A stretch of 64,000 nt of DNA, taken from Actinoplanes flavus. Its GTDB lineage: Bacteria; Actinomycetota; Actinomycetes; Mycobacteriales; Micromonosporaceae. The DNA lies in assembly GCF_017592555.1 (NCBI RefSeq), contig NZ_JAGFNS010000010.1, forward strand, positions 141,545 to 205,544, in the 5' to 3' direction. Position 1 is the stretch's first letter. Each line of letters starts with the position of its first letter. Positions 43,642 to 51,655 of this stretch are shown piece after piece. Position numbers and translations under genes: made by a program. The notes beneath the pieces are model-generated. The model was not told the origin of the DNA, did not search any database, and saw nothing but the letters and a program-made list of their open reading frames with translations.

Positions 43642-45456
43642 ATGAGCGGGACCCTGACCGAGTGGGCGCGGATCCGTCGCTACGCGGTGCCGGAGTGGAT
43701 GATCGCCGAGTCCACCGAGGCTCGCGGCCGCGGCGACTGGCGGGCCGCGTGTGCGGCCGCCCGGATCGACGTCGACCTCGACGACGAGGGCGCCGAGCTG
43801 GCCCGCCATCTCGCGCCCGACCTGCTGCGCTGGCACCTGCCCCGGGCACTCGGGGGCTATACGACGCTCGCCAACCAGCGCCAGTACGTACTGGTTCCGG
43901 ACGGTCCGGTCGATCAGGACACGCTCACCCTGGTGGTCGACTCGCCGGTGTCGCTGATCGGATCGCAGCGGCTCACCCTGACGGCGGTGCGTGGCGCCCA
44001 CCTCGGGCAGGAGAGCTACCTTCCGCTGCCCACCTACCTGTGGGACGCCCGCCACGCCGGTGAGCTGCGGTTCGCGCTGGGCGGTTCGGCGGAGCGGATG
44101 CCCGGGTTCACGCCGGCCGGCGACCCGCTGCCCGATGCCGAACTCGGGACCTGGGGCGACGCACCGGCGCTGGCCGAGCGGGTGCGGCTGGCACCCACCC
44201 TGGCCGCGGCGTTCACCACGGCCGGGCTCCTGGTCACCGACGACGAGGGGGAGGGCTGGGCGCGCCAGAGCGACCTTCCGGCCGTCGATTCGCTGCGGGT
44301 GGCGTTCGACGCGCGGCAGCTCACCGCCAAGTACGGGCAGAACACCTGGGCGCTGTGGGCCGACTATCGGTGGTACCTGCGGGTGACGGTCGGCGACGAG
44401 CGGATCCGGGTGGCTTGGAAGAAGTCCGATCGCGGCTGGTCCGACCCGATGCGGCACGCCCCGCGCCTGCACCGCGACCTGACCCGGTATTCGCCCGACC
44501 TCGACCTGGTCCGGGCGGGCCGGCTCACGCCCGCCGCCCTGCATCCGCTCGTCCGGGCCGCGCTGTTCCCGGCCTACTCCTCGGGCGTTGCGGCCGTCGC
44601 CTCGGCGGGTGTTCCGGAAGCCGTTTCGTCTGCCGCCTCGGCGGGTGTTTCGGAAGCTGGTTCGTCCGCGGTTTCGGTGGGTGATTCGGAAGCCGTTTCG
44701 TCTGCCGCCTCGGCGGGTGTTTCGGAAGCGGGTTCGTCCGCGGTTTCGGTGGGCGTTTCGGAAGCCGTTTCGTCTGCCGCTGCGGCGGGTGATTCGGGAG
44801 CCGGTTCGTCCGCTGTTTCGGTGGGTGATTCGTCTCGGTCGTCGGCTGGGGCGGATGTCATTCGGGTGCGTTGCGGGGGTGAGTGGCACCGGGTCGAGCT
44901 GAGCGATGGCCGGTTCGAGCTGCCGGCGCACAGTGCGGAGGAGCGGCAGCGGGAACGCGCCATGCGGGCCTTCGGTGGTGCGGTGACCGGCTGCTTCGCG
45001 GCCGAGCAGGCCTGGCGTGGCACCGGCGGCCGCCTTCCGAAACGGATCCGTGCCCACCGCAAGGACCTGTGGCTGCGCATGATCCACGGCGGCACTCGGG
45101 TCGTCCTCGAACTGCTCGACGCCGGGATGGACCCGCACCTGCGGGACAGCCGTGGCCGCACCCTGATGCACCGGGTCCGCTCCTTCGACCACGCCCGCCT
45201 GCTGCCCCGGCTGGTCGCCGAGGGGCTCGACGTCAACGCCAAGGACCTGGAGGGCAGCACACCGCTCTACCTTGCGGTGGTGCACCGGTGGCCGGCCGAC
45301 CTGGTCCGGGCTCTGGCGGACGCCGGCGCCGACCCGCACCTGCCCAACCAGGACGACATGTCGGTGATCGACTACGTCGACGACGTGCTGGACTACTTCG
45401 AGGACCTCCCACCCGACTTTCTGGCCGCCGTCGAGTACGTCCGCGGGAAAGCGTGA
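43642..45456 (+). CDS. Ankyrin-repeat protein 1 of paralogous array
   Basis: A 604-aa protein. The N-terminal domain shared by all four paralogues starts WARIRRYAVPEWMIAE and continues GDWRAACAAARIDV and DLLRWHLPRALGG. The middle has SLIGSQRLTLTAVRG and DLDLVRAGRLTP. A Ser/Ala/Val repeat linker lies at about residues 313-400. It is followed by VIRVRCGGEWHRVE, RAFGGAVTGCFAAEQAW and three ankyrin repeats (RVVLELLDAGMDPHLRDSRG and following). The domain before the ankyrins is unrecognised. GGAGGT precedes ATG 43642. The stop overlaps paralogue 2 (GTGA). No tRNA-like RNA stands before this gene. Confidence 0.8.
   Translation: MSGTLTEWARIRRYAVPEWMIAESTEARGRGDWRAACAAARIDVDLDDEGAELARHLAPDLLRWHLPRALGGYTTLANQRQYVLVPDGPVDQDTLTLVVDSPVSLIGSQRLTLTAVRGAHLGQESYLPLPTYLWDARHAGELRFALGGSAERMPGFTPAGDPLPDAELGTWGDAPALAERVRLAPTLAAAFTTAGLLVTDDEGEGWARQSDLPAVDSLRVAFDARQLTAKYGQNTWALWADYRWYLRVTVGDERIRVAWKKSDRGWSDPMRHAPRLHRDLTRYSPDLDLVRAGRLTPAALHPLVRAALFPAYSSGVAAVASAGVPEAVSSAASAGVSEAGSSAVSVGDSEAVSSAASAGVSEAGSSAVSVGVSEAVSSAAAAGDSGAGSSAVSVGDSSRSSAGADVIRVRCGGEWHRVELSDGRFELPAHSAEERQRERAMRAFGGAVTGCFAAEQAWRGTGGRLPKRIRAHRKDLWLRMIHGGTRVVLELLDAGMDPHLRDSRGRTLMHRVRSFDHARLLPRLVAEGLDVNAKDLEGSTPLYLAVVHRWPADLVRALADAGADPHLPNQDDMSVIDYVDDVLDYFEDLPPDFLAAVEYVRGKA
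44608..44823 (+). repeat. In-frame 36-bp tandem repeat (six units)
   Basis: Six 12-residue units alternate as GVPEAVSSAASA and GVSEAGSSAVSV, so the higher-order period is 72 bp. It encodes the flexible linker of ankyrin protein 1, and no other paralogue has it. Unit number is expected to vary among strains. Confidence 0.85.
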
Positions 45457-47132
45457 CCGACCTTCCACAGTGGCGGCGGATCCGGGCCTACGGCGTACCG
45501 GAGAGAATGATCGAGGAATGCGCCGCGGCACGGGCGAAAGGCGACTGGCAGGCCGCGTGCGTGGCCGGTGAGATCGACGTCGTCCCCGGGCCGGAGCGCC
45601 TTCCCGAGGAGCTGCTCGCCGGATTCGCTCCCGATCTGGTGCGCTGGCATCTGCCGCGGGCACTCGGTGGGCACACCACGCTGGCCACCGGTCTCGAGTA
45701 TGTGCTGGCTCCGGACGGTCCGGTCGGCCCGGACACCGTCGTGCTCCGGCTGACCGCGCCCGCGTCGGTGCTCGGGTCGCAGCGGCTGCGGCTCGGCGCC
45801 GCCCGGATGGGTGACCTCGACGAGCCCACGGTCGTCCGGCTCGCGCCGTGGCAGTGGGACGTCCGGCGGGCCGGTGAGCTGCGGGCCGCGGTCGGCGGTG
45901 ACGAGCGGCGGGTCCCGCGGTTCGGGCCGGCCGGGGACCGGCTCCCGCCGGCCCAACTGGGGCGGCGCGCCGACCGGCCGGGGCAGGCCGAGCGGGTCCT
46001 GCTGGACCGGGGCACCCCGGCGGCGTGGGACGCGGCCGGGATCGTCGTGGACGGCGACTTCAAGGACCCCTTTTTCGGCCGGGCCGTCGACCGGCTCCGC
46101 CGCACGGCCGCGGCCATCGATCCGCTGCGGCTGCGCCTCGAGGTCCGGCGGCTCGCCGCACAGTTCGGCGAGCCGTCGTGGGCGTTGTGGTACGACCGGT
46201 CGCGGGCGCTGCGGATCGACGTCGACGGGGACGCTGTCCAGGCGACGGTGGTCGAGGCGAACTGGTGGGAGCAAACGGCGCCGATCCGCCTGCTGCCGCG
46301 CCTGCATCCCGCGCTGCTGCGCTCGCCGGTCGACCTCGACCTGGTCTGGAATGGACTGCTCACACCGTTTCAACTGCATCCCATCGTACGGTCGGCGTTG
46401 TTTCCGATGATCGGCCCCTCGCCTGCCGGAACCGCTCCGCTCACCTCATCCTCTTTATCGCCGCGAGGAGCGCCCGCGTCTCATCCCTTCTCGCGGGTGG
46501 AAGCGGTCCGGGTGCGGTGTGGCGGGCGGTGGCATGCGGTGGAGAGCCGCGACGGGCGTCTCGTTCTGCTCTCCCACGACGGTGCCGAGCGGCGGCGGGA
46601 ACGGGCCATGCGGGCCTTCGGCGGGGCGGTGACCGGGTGTTTCGCCGTCGAACAGGCGTGGACCGGGAATACCGGGCGGCTGCCGCGACGGCTGCGCGCC
46701 GTACGCGATGATCTTTGGCTTCGGATGGTGCACGGTGGAAGCCGGGTGGTCTTCGAACTGCTCGACGCCGGGATGGACCCCGGTCTGCGCGACGGGCGCG
46801 GTCGTGGCCTGATGCATCTGCTCCGCTCCTTCGACCATGAGCGTCTGCTGCCGCGGCTGCTGGCGGCGGGGGCCGACGTCGACGCCCCCGACCGGGAGGG
46901 CAACACGCCGCTCGCCACCGGTGTCGCCCAGGGCTGGCCGCTCGGCCTGATCGAGGCGCTGGTCGCGGCCGGGGCGGATCCCGGTTGCCGGGCGTACAAC
47001 CACAAGGACCTCACCCTTCTCGAAGCCATCGGTCTCCAGGATCAGATGCGGTCCGAACCCCGGCCCGCGGAGGCGCTCGCCGTGATCGACTTCCTCAGGA
47101 GGCACGGAGGTGCGTTCGCGACGGAGTCGTAG
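45453..47132 (+). CDS. Ankyrin-repeat protein 2 of paralogous array
   Basis: A 559-aa paralogue with the same layout: VTDLPQWRRIRAYGVPERMI at the start, ACVAGEIDVV, DLVRWHLPRALGGHTTL, a short Ser/Pro linker (about 338-358), VRVRCGGRWHAVE and RAFGGAVTGCFAVEQAW, then ankyrin repeats (VVFELLDAGMDPGLRDGRGR and following). GTG 45453 overlaps the stop of protein 1. The stop codon TAG at 47130 lies inside a decayed tRNA-like sequence, so the last few residues (FATES) are read from that remnant. Confidence 0.8.
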   Translation: MTDLPQWRRIRAYGVPERMIEECAAARAKGDWQAACVAGEIDVVPGPERLPEELLAGFAPDLVRWHLPRALGGHTTLATGLEYVLAPDGPVGPDTVVLRLTAPASVLGSQRLRLGAARMGDLDEPTVVRLAPWQWDVRRAGELRAAVGGDERRVPRFGPAGDRLPPAQLGRRADRPGQAERVLLDRGTPAAWDAAGIVVDGDFKDPFFGRAVDRLRRTAAAIDPLRLRLEVRRLAAQFGEPSWALWYDRSRALRIDVDGDAVQATVVEANWWEQTAPIRLLPRLHPALLRSPVDLDLVWNGLLTPFQLHPIVRSALFPMIGPSPAGTAPLTSSSLSPRGAPASHPFSRVEAVRVRCGGRWHAVESRDGRLVLLSHDGAERRRERAMRAFGGAVTGCFAVEQAWTGNTGRLPRRLRAVRDDLWLRMVHGGSRVVFELLDAGMDPGLRDGRGRGLMHLLRSFDHERLLPRLLAAGADVDAPDREGNTPLATGVAQGWPLGLIEALVAAGADPGCRAYNHKDLTLLEAIGLQDQMRSEPRPAEALAVIDFLRRHGGAFATES

Positions 47133-47164
47133 CGCAGAGGTTCGACGCGCTGGGAGGACCCGCC
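47122..47164 (+). pseudogene. Decayed tRNA-like RNA copy lacking the T-arm
   Basis: CGGAGTCGTAGCGCAGAGGT matches the 5' part of copies A and B, followed by a disturbed D-stem (TCGACGCGC) and GGGAGGACCCGCC like the end of the variable region. The T-arm and 3' acceptor strand are missing, and no TATGCT precedes it. The UCGUAG part supplies the stop codon of ankyrin gene 2. Confidence 0.75.
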
Positions 47165-47198
47165 GAAAATGTCGGTGGGTCGCCGTATGCTCCGGCGC

Positions 47199-47279
47199 GG
47201 CGGAGTCGTAGCGCAGAGGTCGTCGCGCCGGGAAGACATTCAGGAAGACGCCGGTTCGAATCCGGTCGGCTCCGCCACC
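47199..47279 (+). ncRNA. tRNA-like RNA B
   Basis: It starts 7 bp after TATGCT (47186) with the same AAATGTCG block upstream. The acceptor GGCGGAG pairs perfectly with CTCCGCC and is extended by TCG/CGG. The D-arm is identical to copies A and C; the T-arm is GCCGG-TTCGAAT-CCGGT. The 21-nt variable region CGGGAAGACATTCAGGAAGA(C) has no stable anticodon helix. The 3' end is ACC then T. It precedes ankyrin gene 3. Confidence 0.78.
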
Positions 47280-47358
47280 TCAGCAACGACACGGGGGTGG
47301 ACCGATTTCTGCTCTGGGAGACTGGCGGCTCGTCCGCCGCTACGCGGTCCCCGACTGG

Positions 47359-48774
47359 ATGATCGCCGAGTGCGCGGCGGCCCGGGAGCGCGGCGACTGG
47401 CGGGCCGCCTGCGCCGCGGCCCGGATCGACGTCGCGTTCACCGACGCCGGGCCGGTCGCCGGCCTGCTCGCCGGTTTCGCGCCCGACCTGCTGCGCTGGC
47501 ATCTGCCACGGTCGTCCAGCGGAAACGCCGCTCTCGCCACCGGGATGCGGTTCCTGCTGGCCCCCGATCGGCCGATCACACCGGACACCTGGGTCCTCGT
47601 GGTGCGCTCGCCCCGGTGGGTGACCGGGACCCAGCGGCTCACCCTCGAAGCGGCCCGTGCCGGGGATCTGGAGGAGGGGCCGGTCTTCCCGCTTCCGCCC
47701 CATCTGTGGGACGCCCGCCGATCCGCCGAGCTGCGTGCGCCGGCGGCGGGTGACACAGCCGATCTCCCGGCGGTGGCCCCGACCGCGCGACCACGCGGGG
47801 CCGGGACGATCGATCTGTGGGCCTCGGCCGGGTGGTTGATCGACCAGGCGGACGCCCGATCCTGGCCCCGGGCCGATCGGGCCACCTTGGACGGGATGGA
47901 TCCGTGGACGGCCGCGCGCACGCTGCGGTGGATCGCCGACCGATTCCGGGGCTGGTCCTTTCCGGTACGGGCGGACGGTCACCCGCGGTCGCCGGTGCGC
48001 CATGTCCGGCTCGAGGTGGCCGGGAAGCGGAACGGGATCACCAGGTCCCTGCTGGACCCACCGCAGCCGGGGATGACGCCGGCGCGACCATCCCTGCATC
48101 CGGTGCTGCTGCGGCGGCCGGTGGAGATCGGCCTGGTCGCGCGGGGGCGGATCGCGGTTCGGGAGGTGCATCCGCTGGTCCGGGCGGCGCTGTTCCCGGA
48201 TGCTCCGGCCGGTTCCGTGCCGCCTCGGCGGCACGCCCACGACGTCCGGGTCAGGGTTCGCTGCGGTGGGCGGTGGCACTGGGTCGGTCTTCGCGGCAAC
48301 GATCTCGACCTGCTCGAGCACACCGACGCCGACCGGATGCGGGAACAGGCGCTCCGCGCCTTCGGCGGGTCACTCGCCGGATGCTTCCGGGCCGAATCGG
48401 CGTGGTACGGCGGGGACGGCGCCGTGCCACGCGGCCTCCTCGAGCACCGGCGCGACCTGTGGCGGCGGATGGAGCACGGCGGCAGCCGGGTGGTGCTCGC
48501 CATGCTCGACGCGGGGCTCGACCCGCACCTCCGCGACGGTCAAGGGCGGACCCTGCTGCACCGGATCCACCTGTTCGACCACACCGAGTTGCTGCCCCGG
48601 CTGCTCGCCGCGGGCCTCGACGTCAACGCCGTCAGCCGGCGGGGCTGGACGCCGATGTGCGAGGCGCTGGTCCACTCCGCTCCGGCTGAGCTGCTCCAGG
48701 CGTTGAACGCGGCCGGCGCGTACCCTCAGCTCTCCCTGACCGACCCGGCCGAGTGGGCCGCCCCGCCGCCCTGA
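47359..48774 (+). CDS. Ankyrin-repeat protein 3, start codon unclear
   Basis: 471 aa from ATG 47359, but similarity to the paralogues starts earlier, at DWRLVRRYAVPDW (47320-47358). No in-frame ATG, GTG or TTG lies between that point and tRNA-like RNA B. Options are CTG 47314, ATT 47305 after GGGGGTGG, or a 1-base frameshift from GTG 47297. The rest matches the family: DLLRWHLPRS, GTQRLTLEAARAGDL, RVRVRCGGRWHWVG, RAFGGSLAGCFRAES and ankyrin repeats (VVLAMLDAGLDPHLRDGQGR and following). The linker is short. Confidence 0.75.
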   Translation: MIAECAAARERGDWRAACAAARIDVAFTDAGPVAGLLAGFAPDLLRWHLPRSSSGNAALATGMRFLLAPDRPITPDTWVLVVRSPRWVTGTQRLTLEAARAGDLEEGPVFPLPPHLWDARRSAELRAPAAGDTADLPAVAPTARPRGAGTIDLWASAGWLIDQADARSWPRADRATLDGMDPWTAARTLRWIADRFRGWSFPVRADGHPRSPVRHVRLEVAGKRNGITRSLLDPPQPGMTPARPSLHPVLLRRPVEIGLVARGRIAVREVHPLVRAALFPDAPAGSVPPRRHAHDVRVRVRCGGRWHWVGLRGNDLDLLEHTDADRMREQALRAFGGSLAGCFRAESAWYGGDGAVPRGLLEHRRDLWRRMEHGGSRVVLAMLDAGLDPHLRDGQGRTLLHRIHLFDHTELLPRLLAAGLDVNAVSRRGWTPMCEALVHSAPAELLQALNAAGAYPQLSLTDPAEWAAPPP

Positions 48775-48826
48775 CGCCCCGCAAATGCCGGCGGAAATGT
48801 CGTAGGGCTCGCGTATGCTCCGGCGC

Positions 48827-48906
48827 GGCGAGGTCGTAGCGCAGAGGTCGTCGCGCCCGGCATCAACCGGGAGGACGCCGGTTCGACTCCGGTCGGCCTC
48901 GCCACC
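48827..48906 (+). ncRNA. tRNA-like RNA C
   Basis: It starts 7 bp after TATGCT (48814). The acceptor GGCGAGG pairs with CCTCGCC; against copy B (GGCGGAG/CTCCGCC) two base pairs changed on both strands, which is direct support for the stem. TCG/CGG and the D-arm are unchanged; the T-arm is GCCGG-TTCGACT-CCGGT. The 20-nt variable region forms CCGG-CATCAA-CCGG, the only clear anticodon-like hairpin of the three. The 3' end is ACC then T. Ankyrin gene 4 follows. Confidence 0.78.
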
Positions 48907-48936
48907 TGGCAGAACCGATCGGGGGAGGGCACCGGA

Positions 48937-48975
48937 ATGATCCGGACGAGTCATCGGTCCGGGGTGTCCCGGTGA
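48937..48975 (+). CDS. 12-aa leader ORF before ankyrin gene 4
   Basis: ATG 48937 follows GGGGGAGGG at good spacing and encodes MIRTSHRSGVSR. Its TGA overlaps the GTG of the ankyrin gene. The ankyrin GTG itself has no close Shine-Dalgarno, so the leader probably provides translational coupling. Confidence 0.5.
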   Translation: MIRTSHRSGVSR

Positions 48976-50483
48976 GCCGTCGTCACGATCCGCTGGAGCT
49001 GTCCGATTGGGAGCGGGTCCGGCGATATGCGGTCCCCGGCTGGATGATCGCCGAGTGCGCCGCGGCCCGCGAGCGCGGCGACTGGCGGGCGGCCTGCGAG
49101 GCGGCGCTGTTCGACGTCGCCGTCGACGATCCCGCGCCGGTCGCCGATCTGCTCGCCGGGTTCGCGCCGGACCTGCTGCGATGGCACCTTCCGCGGACAC
49201 TCGGCGGCTCGGTCCATGTCAGAGGGTGGCGGACCTATCTGCTGGCCGGTGACGGGCCGATCGGGCCGGACACCATGGTCCTGCTCGTCCGGACGCCGGA
49301 CGTCCAATGCGGGGCGAACAGAATGAGCCTCGAAGCGGTGCGGGCCGACGACCTCGGGGGCCGCCCGGTTCACCCGCTTCCGCCGTGGCTGTGGGATGCC
49401 CGCCGGGCCGCCGACCTGCCGACCGTCATGCCCACCGAGCCGACGACCGACAGGGCCGCCCTGGCCGAGCGATGGACCGCGGCCGGCTGGGAGCTCGACG
49501 ATGGCGGGTTCGGCTCGTGGCAGTCATGGCATGTCGCGCTGCTGCGCGGGATCGACCCGGTGCTCGCCGCCCGGGAGCTGCGGCGGATCCCCGCGCAGTT
49601 CGGCCACCGGTCGTGGGAGGTGCAGGGCCGGTGGGATGCCAGCCAGGTACGCCTGGAGAGTTCCGGGGACCGGCTCCGGGTCACCACGTCGACGAAAGCG
49701 GCCGCCGGCACCGATGCGGTGAAACTGCGGCTGCTGGCCGAGGCGCTGCAGCCGCCGATCGACCTGGCGCTGATTCGATCCGGTCAGGTCGATCCCGCCG
49801 ACCTCCATCCCCTGGTCCGCGCGGCGCTGGCGCCCGCGGCGACCGGCGAGCTCGACACCTCCGTCCTGCCGGCCGTGTTCACCGAGGAGCGGGTTTTCCG
49901 GGTCCGTTGCCGCGGGGTGTGGCACTGGGTGGCCGTCCGCGCCGGCCGGCTCGAGCTGTCCGAGCACAGCGAGGCCGAGCGGCAGCGGGAGCTGTCCCTG
50001 CGGGCGTTCGGCGGTGAGATCAGCGGCTGTTTCGCCGCCGACCTGGCCTGGCGAGGGCAGGCGAAATGGCTGCCGAGGGCGCTGCGCGACTACCGCAAGG
50101 ACCTGTGGCTCCGGCTGGAGTTCGGCGGCTCGCGCGTGGTCGTCGCGGCCCTCGACGCCGGCCTCGAACCACGGCTGCGGGACGGCGGCGGCCGGACCCT
50201 CGTGCACCTGCTCGGCGCCTTCGGCGACCCGGCGGTGCTGGCCCGGCTCCTCGCCGCGGGCCTCGACGTGAACGCGCGCGACCGGCAGGGCGTCACCCCG
50301 CTGTACGAGGCGGTGCTCTGGCGCTGGCCGCTACACCTGATCGTCGCTCTGGTCGAGGCGGGCGCCCGCCCTCGGATGGAGGCGCAGGGCGTCTCGCCGA
50401 TCCGGTTCCTGGAAAGGCTCCGGCCACGGGACCTCACACCCGACCGCGCCGCCGTACTCAACTACCTCAAGGAGAAGGCATGA
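48972..50483 (+). CDS. Ankyrin-repeat protein 4 of paralogous array
   Basis: A 503-aa paralogue: SDWERVRRYAVPGWMIAE, ACEAALFDVAVDD, DLLRWHLPRTLGG, CGANRMSLEAVRADDL, FRVRCRGVWHWVAV, RAFGGEISGCFAADLAW, then ankyrin repeats (RVVVAALDAGLEPRLRDGGG and following). The variable linker is almost absent. Its stop overlaps the MoxR ATPase start (ATGA), tying the array to the ATPase and vWA genes in one transcript. Confidence 0.8.
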   Translation: MSRRHDPLELSDWERVRRYAVPGWMIAECAAARERGDWRAACEAALFDVAVDDPAPVADLLAGFAPDLLRWHLPRTLGGSVHVRGWRTYLLAGDGPIGPDTMVLLVRTPDVQCGANRMSLEAVRADDLGGRPVHPLPPWLWDARRAADLPTVMPTEPTTDRAALAERWTAAGWELDDGGFGSWQSWHVALLRGIDPVLAARELRRIPAQFGHRSWEVQGRWDASQVRLESSGDRLRVTTSTKAAAGTDAVKLRLLAEALQPPIDLALIRSGQVDPADLHPLVRAALAPAATGELDTSVLPAVFTEERVFRVRCRGVWHWVAVRAGRLELSEHSEAERQRELSLRAFGGEISGCFAADLAWRGQAKWLPRALRDYRKDLWLRLEFGGSRVVVAALDAGLEPRLRDGGGRTLVHLLGAFGDPAVLARLLAAGLDVNARDRQGVTPLYEAVLWRWPLHLIVALVEAGARPRMEAQGVSPIRFLERLRPRDLTPDRAAVLNYLKEKA

Positions 50484-51655
50484 CGACCGGGCTCGACGCC
50501 GCCGACGAACTGCTGCGCCAGATCAGGGTCACGCGGACCGAGCCGGTCACCGACCACCGGGCCGCGGCGCTGGCCCTGTGCGTGGCCGCGAACCTTCCGG
50601 TGCTGCTCTGGGGCGAGCCGGGCATCGGCAAGTCGGCGACCCTCGCCCAGCTCGCCGAGGGCCTGGACGCGCCGATGGAGACGGTCATCGCCAGCGTGCA
50701 CGAGCCGTCCGACTTCGCCGGCCTGCCCATCGTCGGCGACGACCCGGCCGTTCAGGGTGTGCCGATGGCGCCACCCGACTGGGCGGTCCGGCTCGCCCGG
50801 CACGGACGCGGCCTGCTCTTCTTCGACGAACTGTCGTCGGCGCCGCCGGCCGTGCAGGCCGCCCTGCTCCGGGTGGTGCTGGAGCGGCGGGTCGGCAGCC
50901 TCGTCCTCCCCGACGAGGTGCGGATCGTGGCCGCCGCGAACCCGCCGTCCAGCGCCGCCGACGGCTGGCATCTCAGCCCGCCGCTGGCCAACCGGTTCGT
51001 TCACCTGCACTGGGCGCACGATCCACGGGTCGTCGCGCGAGGACTGTCCGGTGTGTGGCCACGGATCGAAGTGCCGGCCGTGTCGCTGGACCGGGCGCCC
51101 AGCGCGCTGGCACGGGCCCGCGGTGTGATCGCCGGCTTCCTGACCGCCCGCCCCGGGCTCACCCACCACCTGCCCACCGACGCCGAGGCGCGCGGCGGCG
51201 CCTGGCCCTCCCCACGGACCTGGGACATGGCCTTGCGCCTGCTGGTCTTCCACTTCTGCGCCGGCGCCGGGCGGGAGGCGCTGGCCACCGCGATCATCGG
51301 CGCGGTCGGTGACGGTCCCGGCCTGGAGCTGACCACCTACCTGGACGAGCTGGACCTGCCCGACCCGGAGCGGGTGCTCGCCAACCCGGCCGCGTTCGCC
51401 CTGCCCGACCGGGGTGACCGCCAGCTGGCGTTGCTCACCGCGGTGGTGGCCGCCATCGAGGCCTCGGTGACCCGGGACCGCTGGGAGGCGGGCTGGACCG
51501 TGCTCGCGAAGGCCGTCGACGCCGGGGTGCCCGATGTGGCCGCCCGGGCCGCGTTCGACCTGGCCCGCATGCGGGACCCGAAGTGGCCGGTCCCGTCGTC
51601 GATCGACGCCTTCCTGGACGTCCTCACCGCTTCCGGGATGCTGAGTGGCGCCTGA
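50480..51655 (+). CDS. MoxR-type AAA+ ATPase
   Basis: A 391-aa AAA+ protein. Walker A is LWGEPGIGKSATLAQ, Walker B is LLFFDELSSAPP, sensor 1 is VAAANPPSSAADG, and an arginine-rich part WPSPRTWDMALRLL follows. MoxR ATPases act with vWA partners as chaperone-like remodelers. AAGGAGAAGG precedes ATG 50480. The 3' end overlaps the vWA gene by 11 bp, so the pair is made together and is presumably the common motor for the ankyrin/LRR proteins. Confidence 0.88.
   Translation: MTTGLDAADELLRQIRVTRTEPVTDHRAAALALCVAANLPVLLWGEPGIGKSATLAQLAEGLDAPMETVIASVHEPSDFAGLPIVGDDPAVQGVPMAPPDWAVRLARHGRGLLFFDELSSAPPAVQAALLRVVLERRVGSLVLPDEVRIVAAANPPSSAADGWHLSPPLANRFVHLHWAHDPRVVARGLSGVWPRIEVPAVSLDRAPSALARARGVIAGFLTARPGLTHHLPTDAEARGGAWPSPRTWDMALRLLVFHFCAGAGREALATAIIGAVGDGPGLELTTYLDELDLPDPERVLANPAAFALPDRGDRQLALLTAVVAAIEASVTRDRWEAGWTVLAKAVDAGVPDVAARAAFDLARMRDPKWPVPSSIDAFLDVLTASGMLSGA

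Noticed and set aside
42015..48906. Ordinary tRNA genes
   Set aside because: T- and D-arms fit, but the acceptor is 10 bp, no 5-bp anticodon stem with a 7-nt loop forms in A or B, and CCA is absent.
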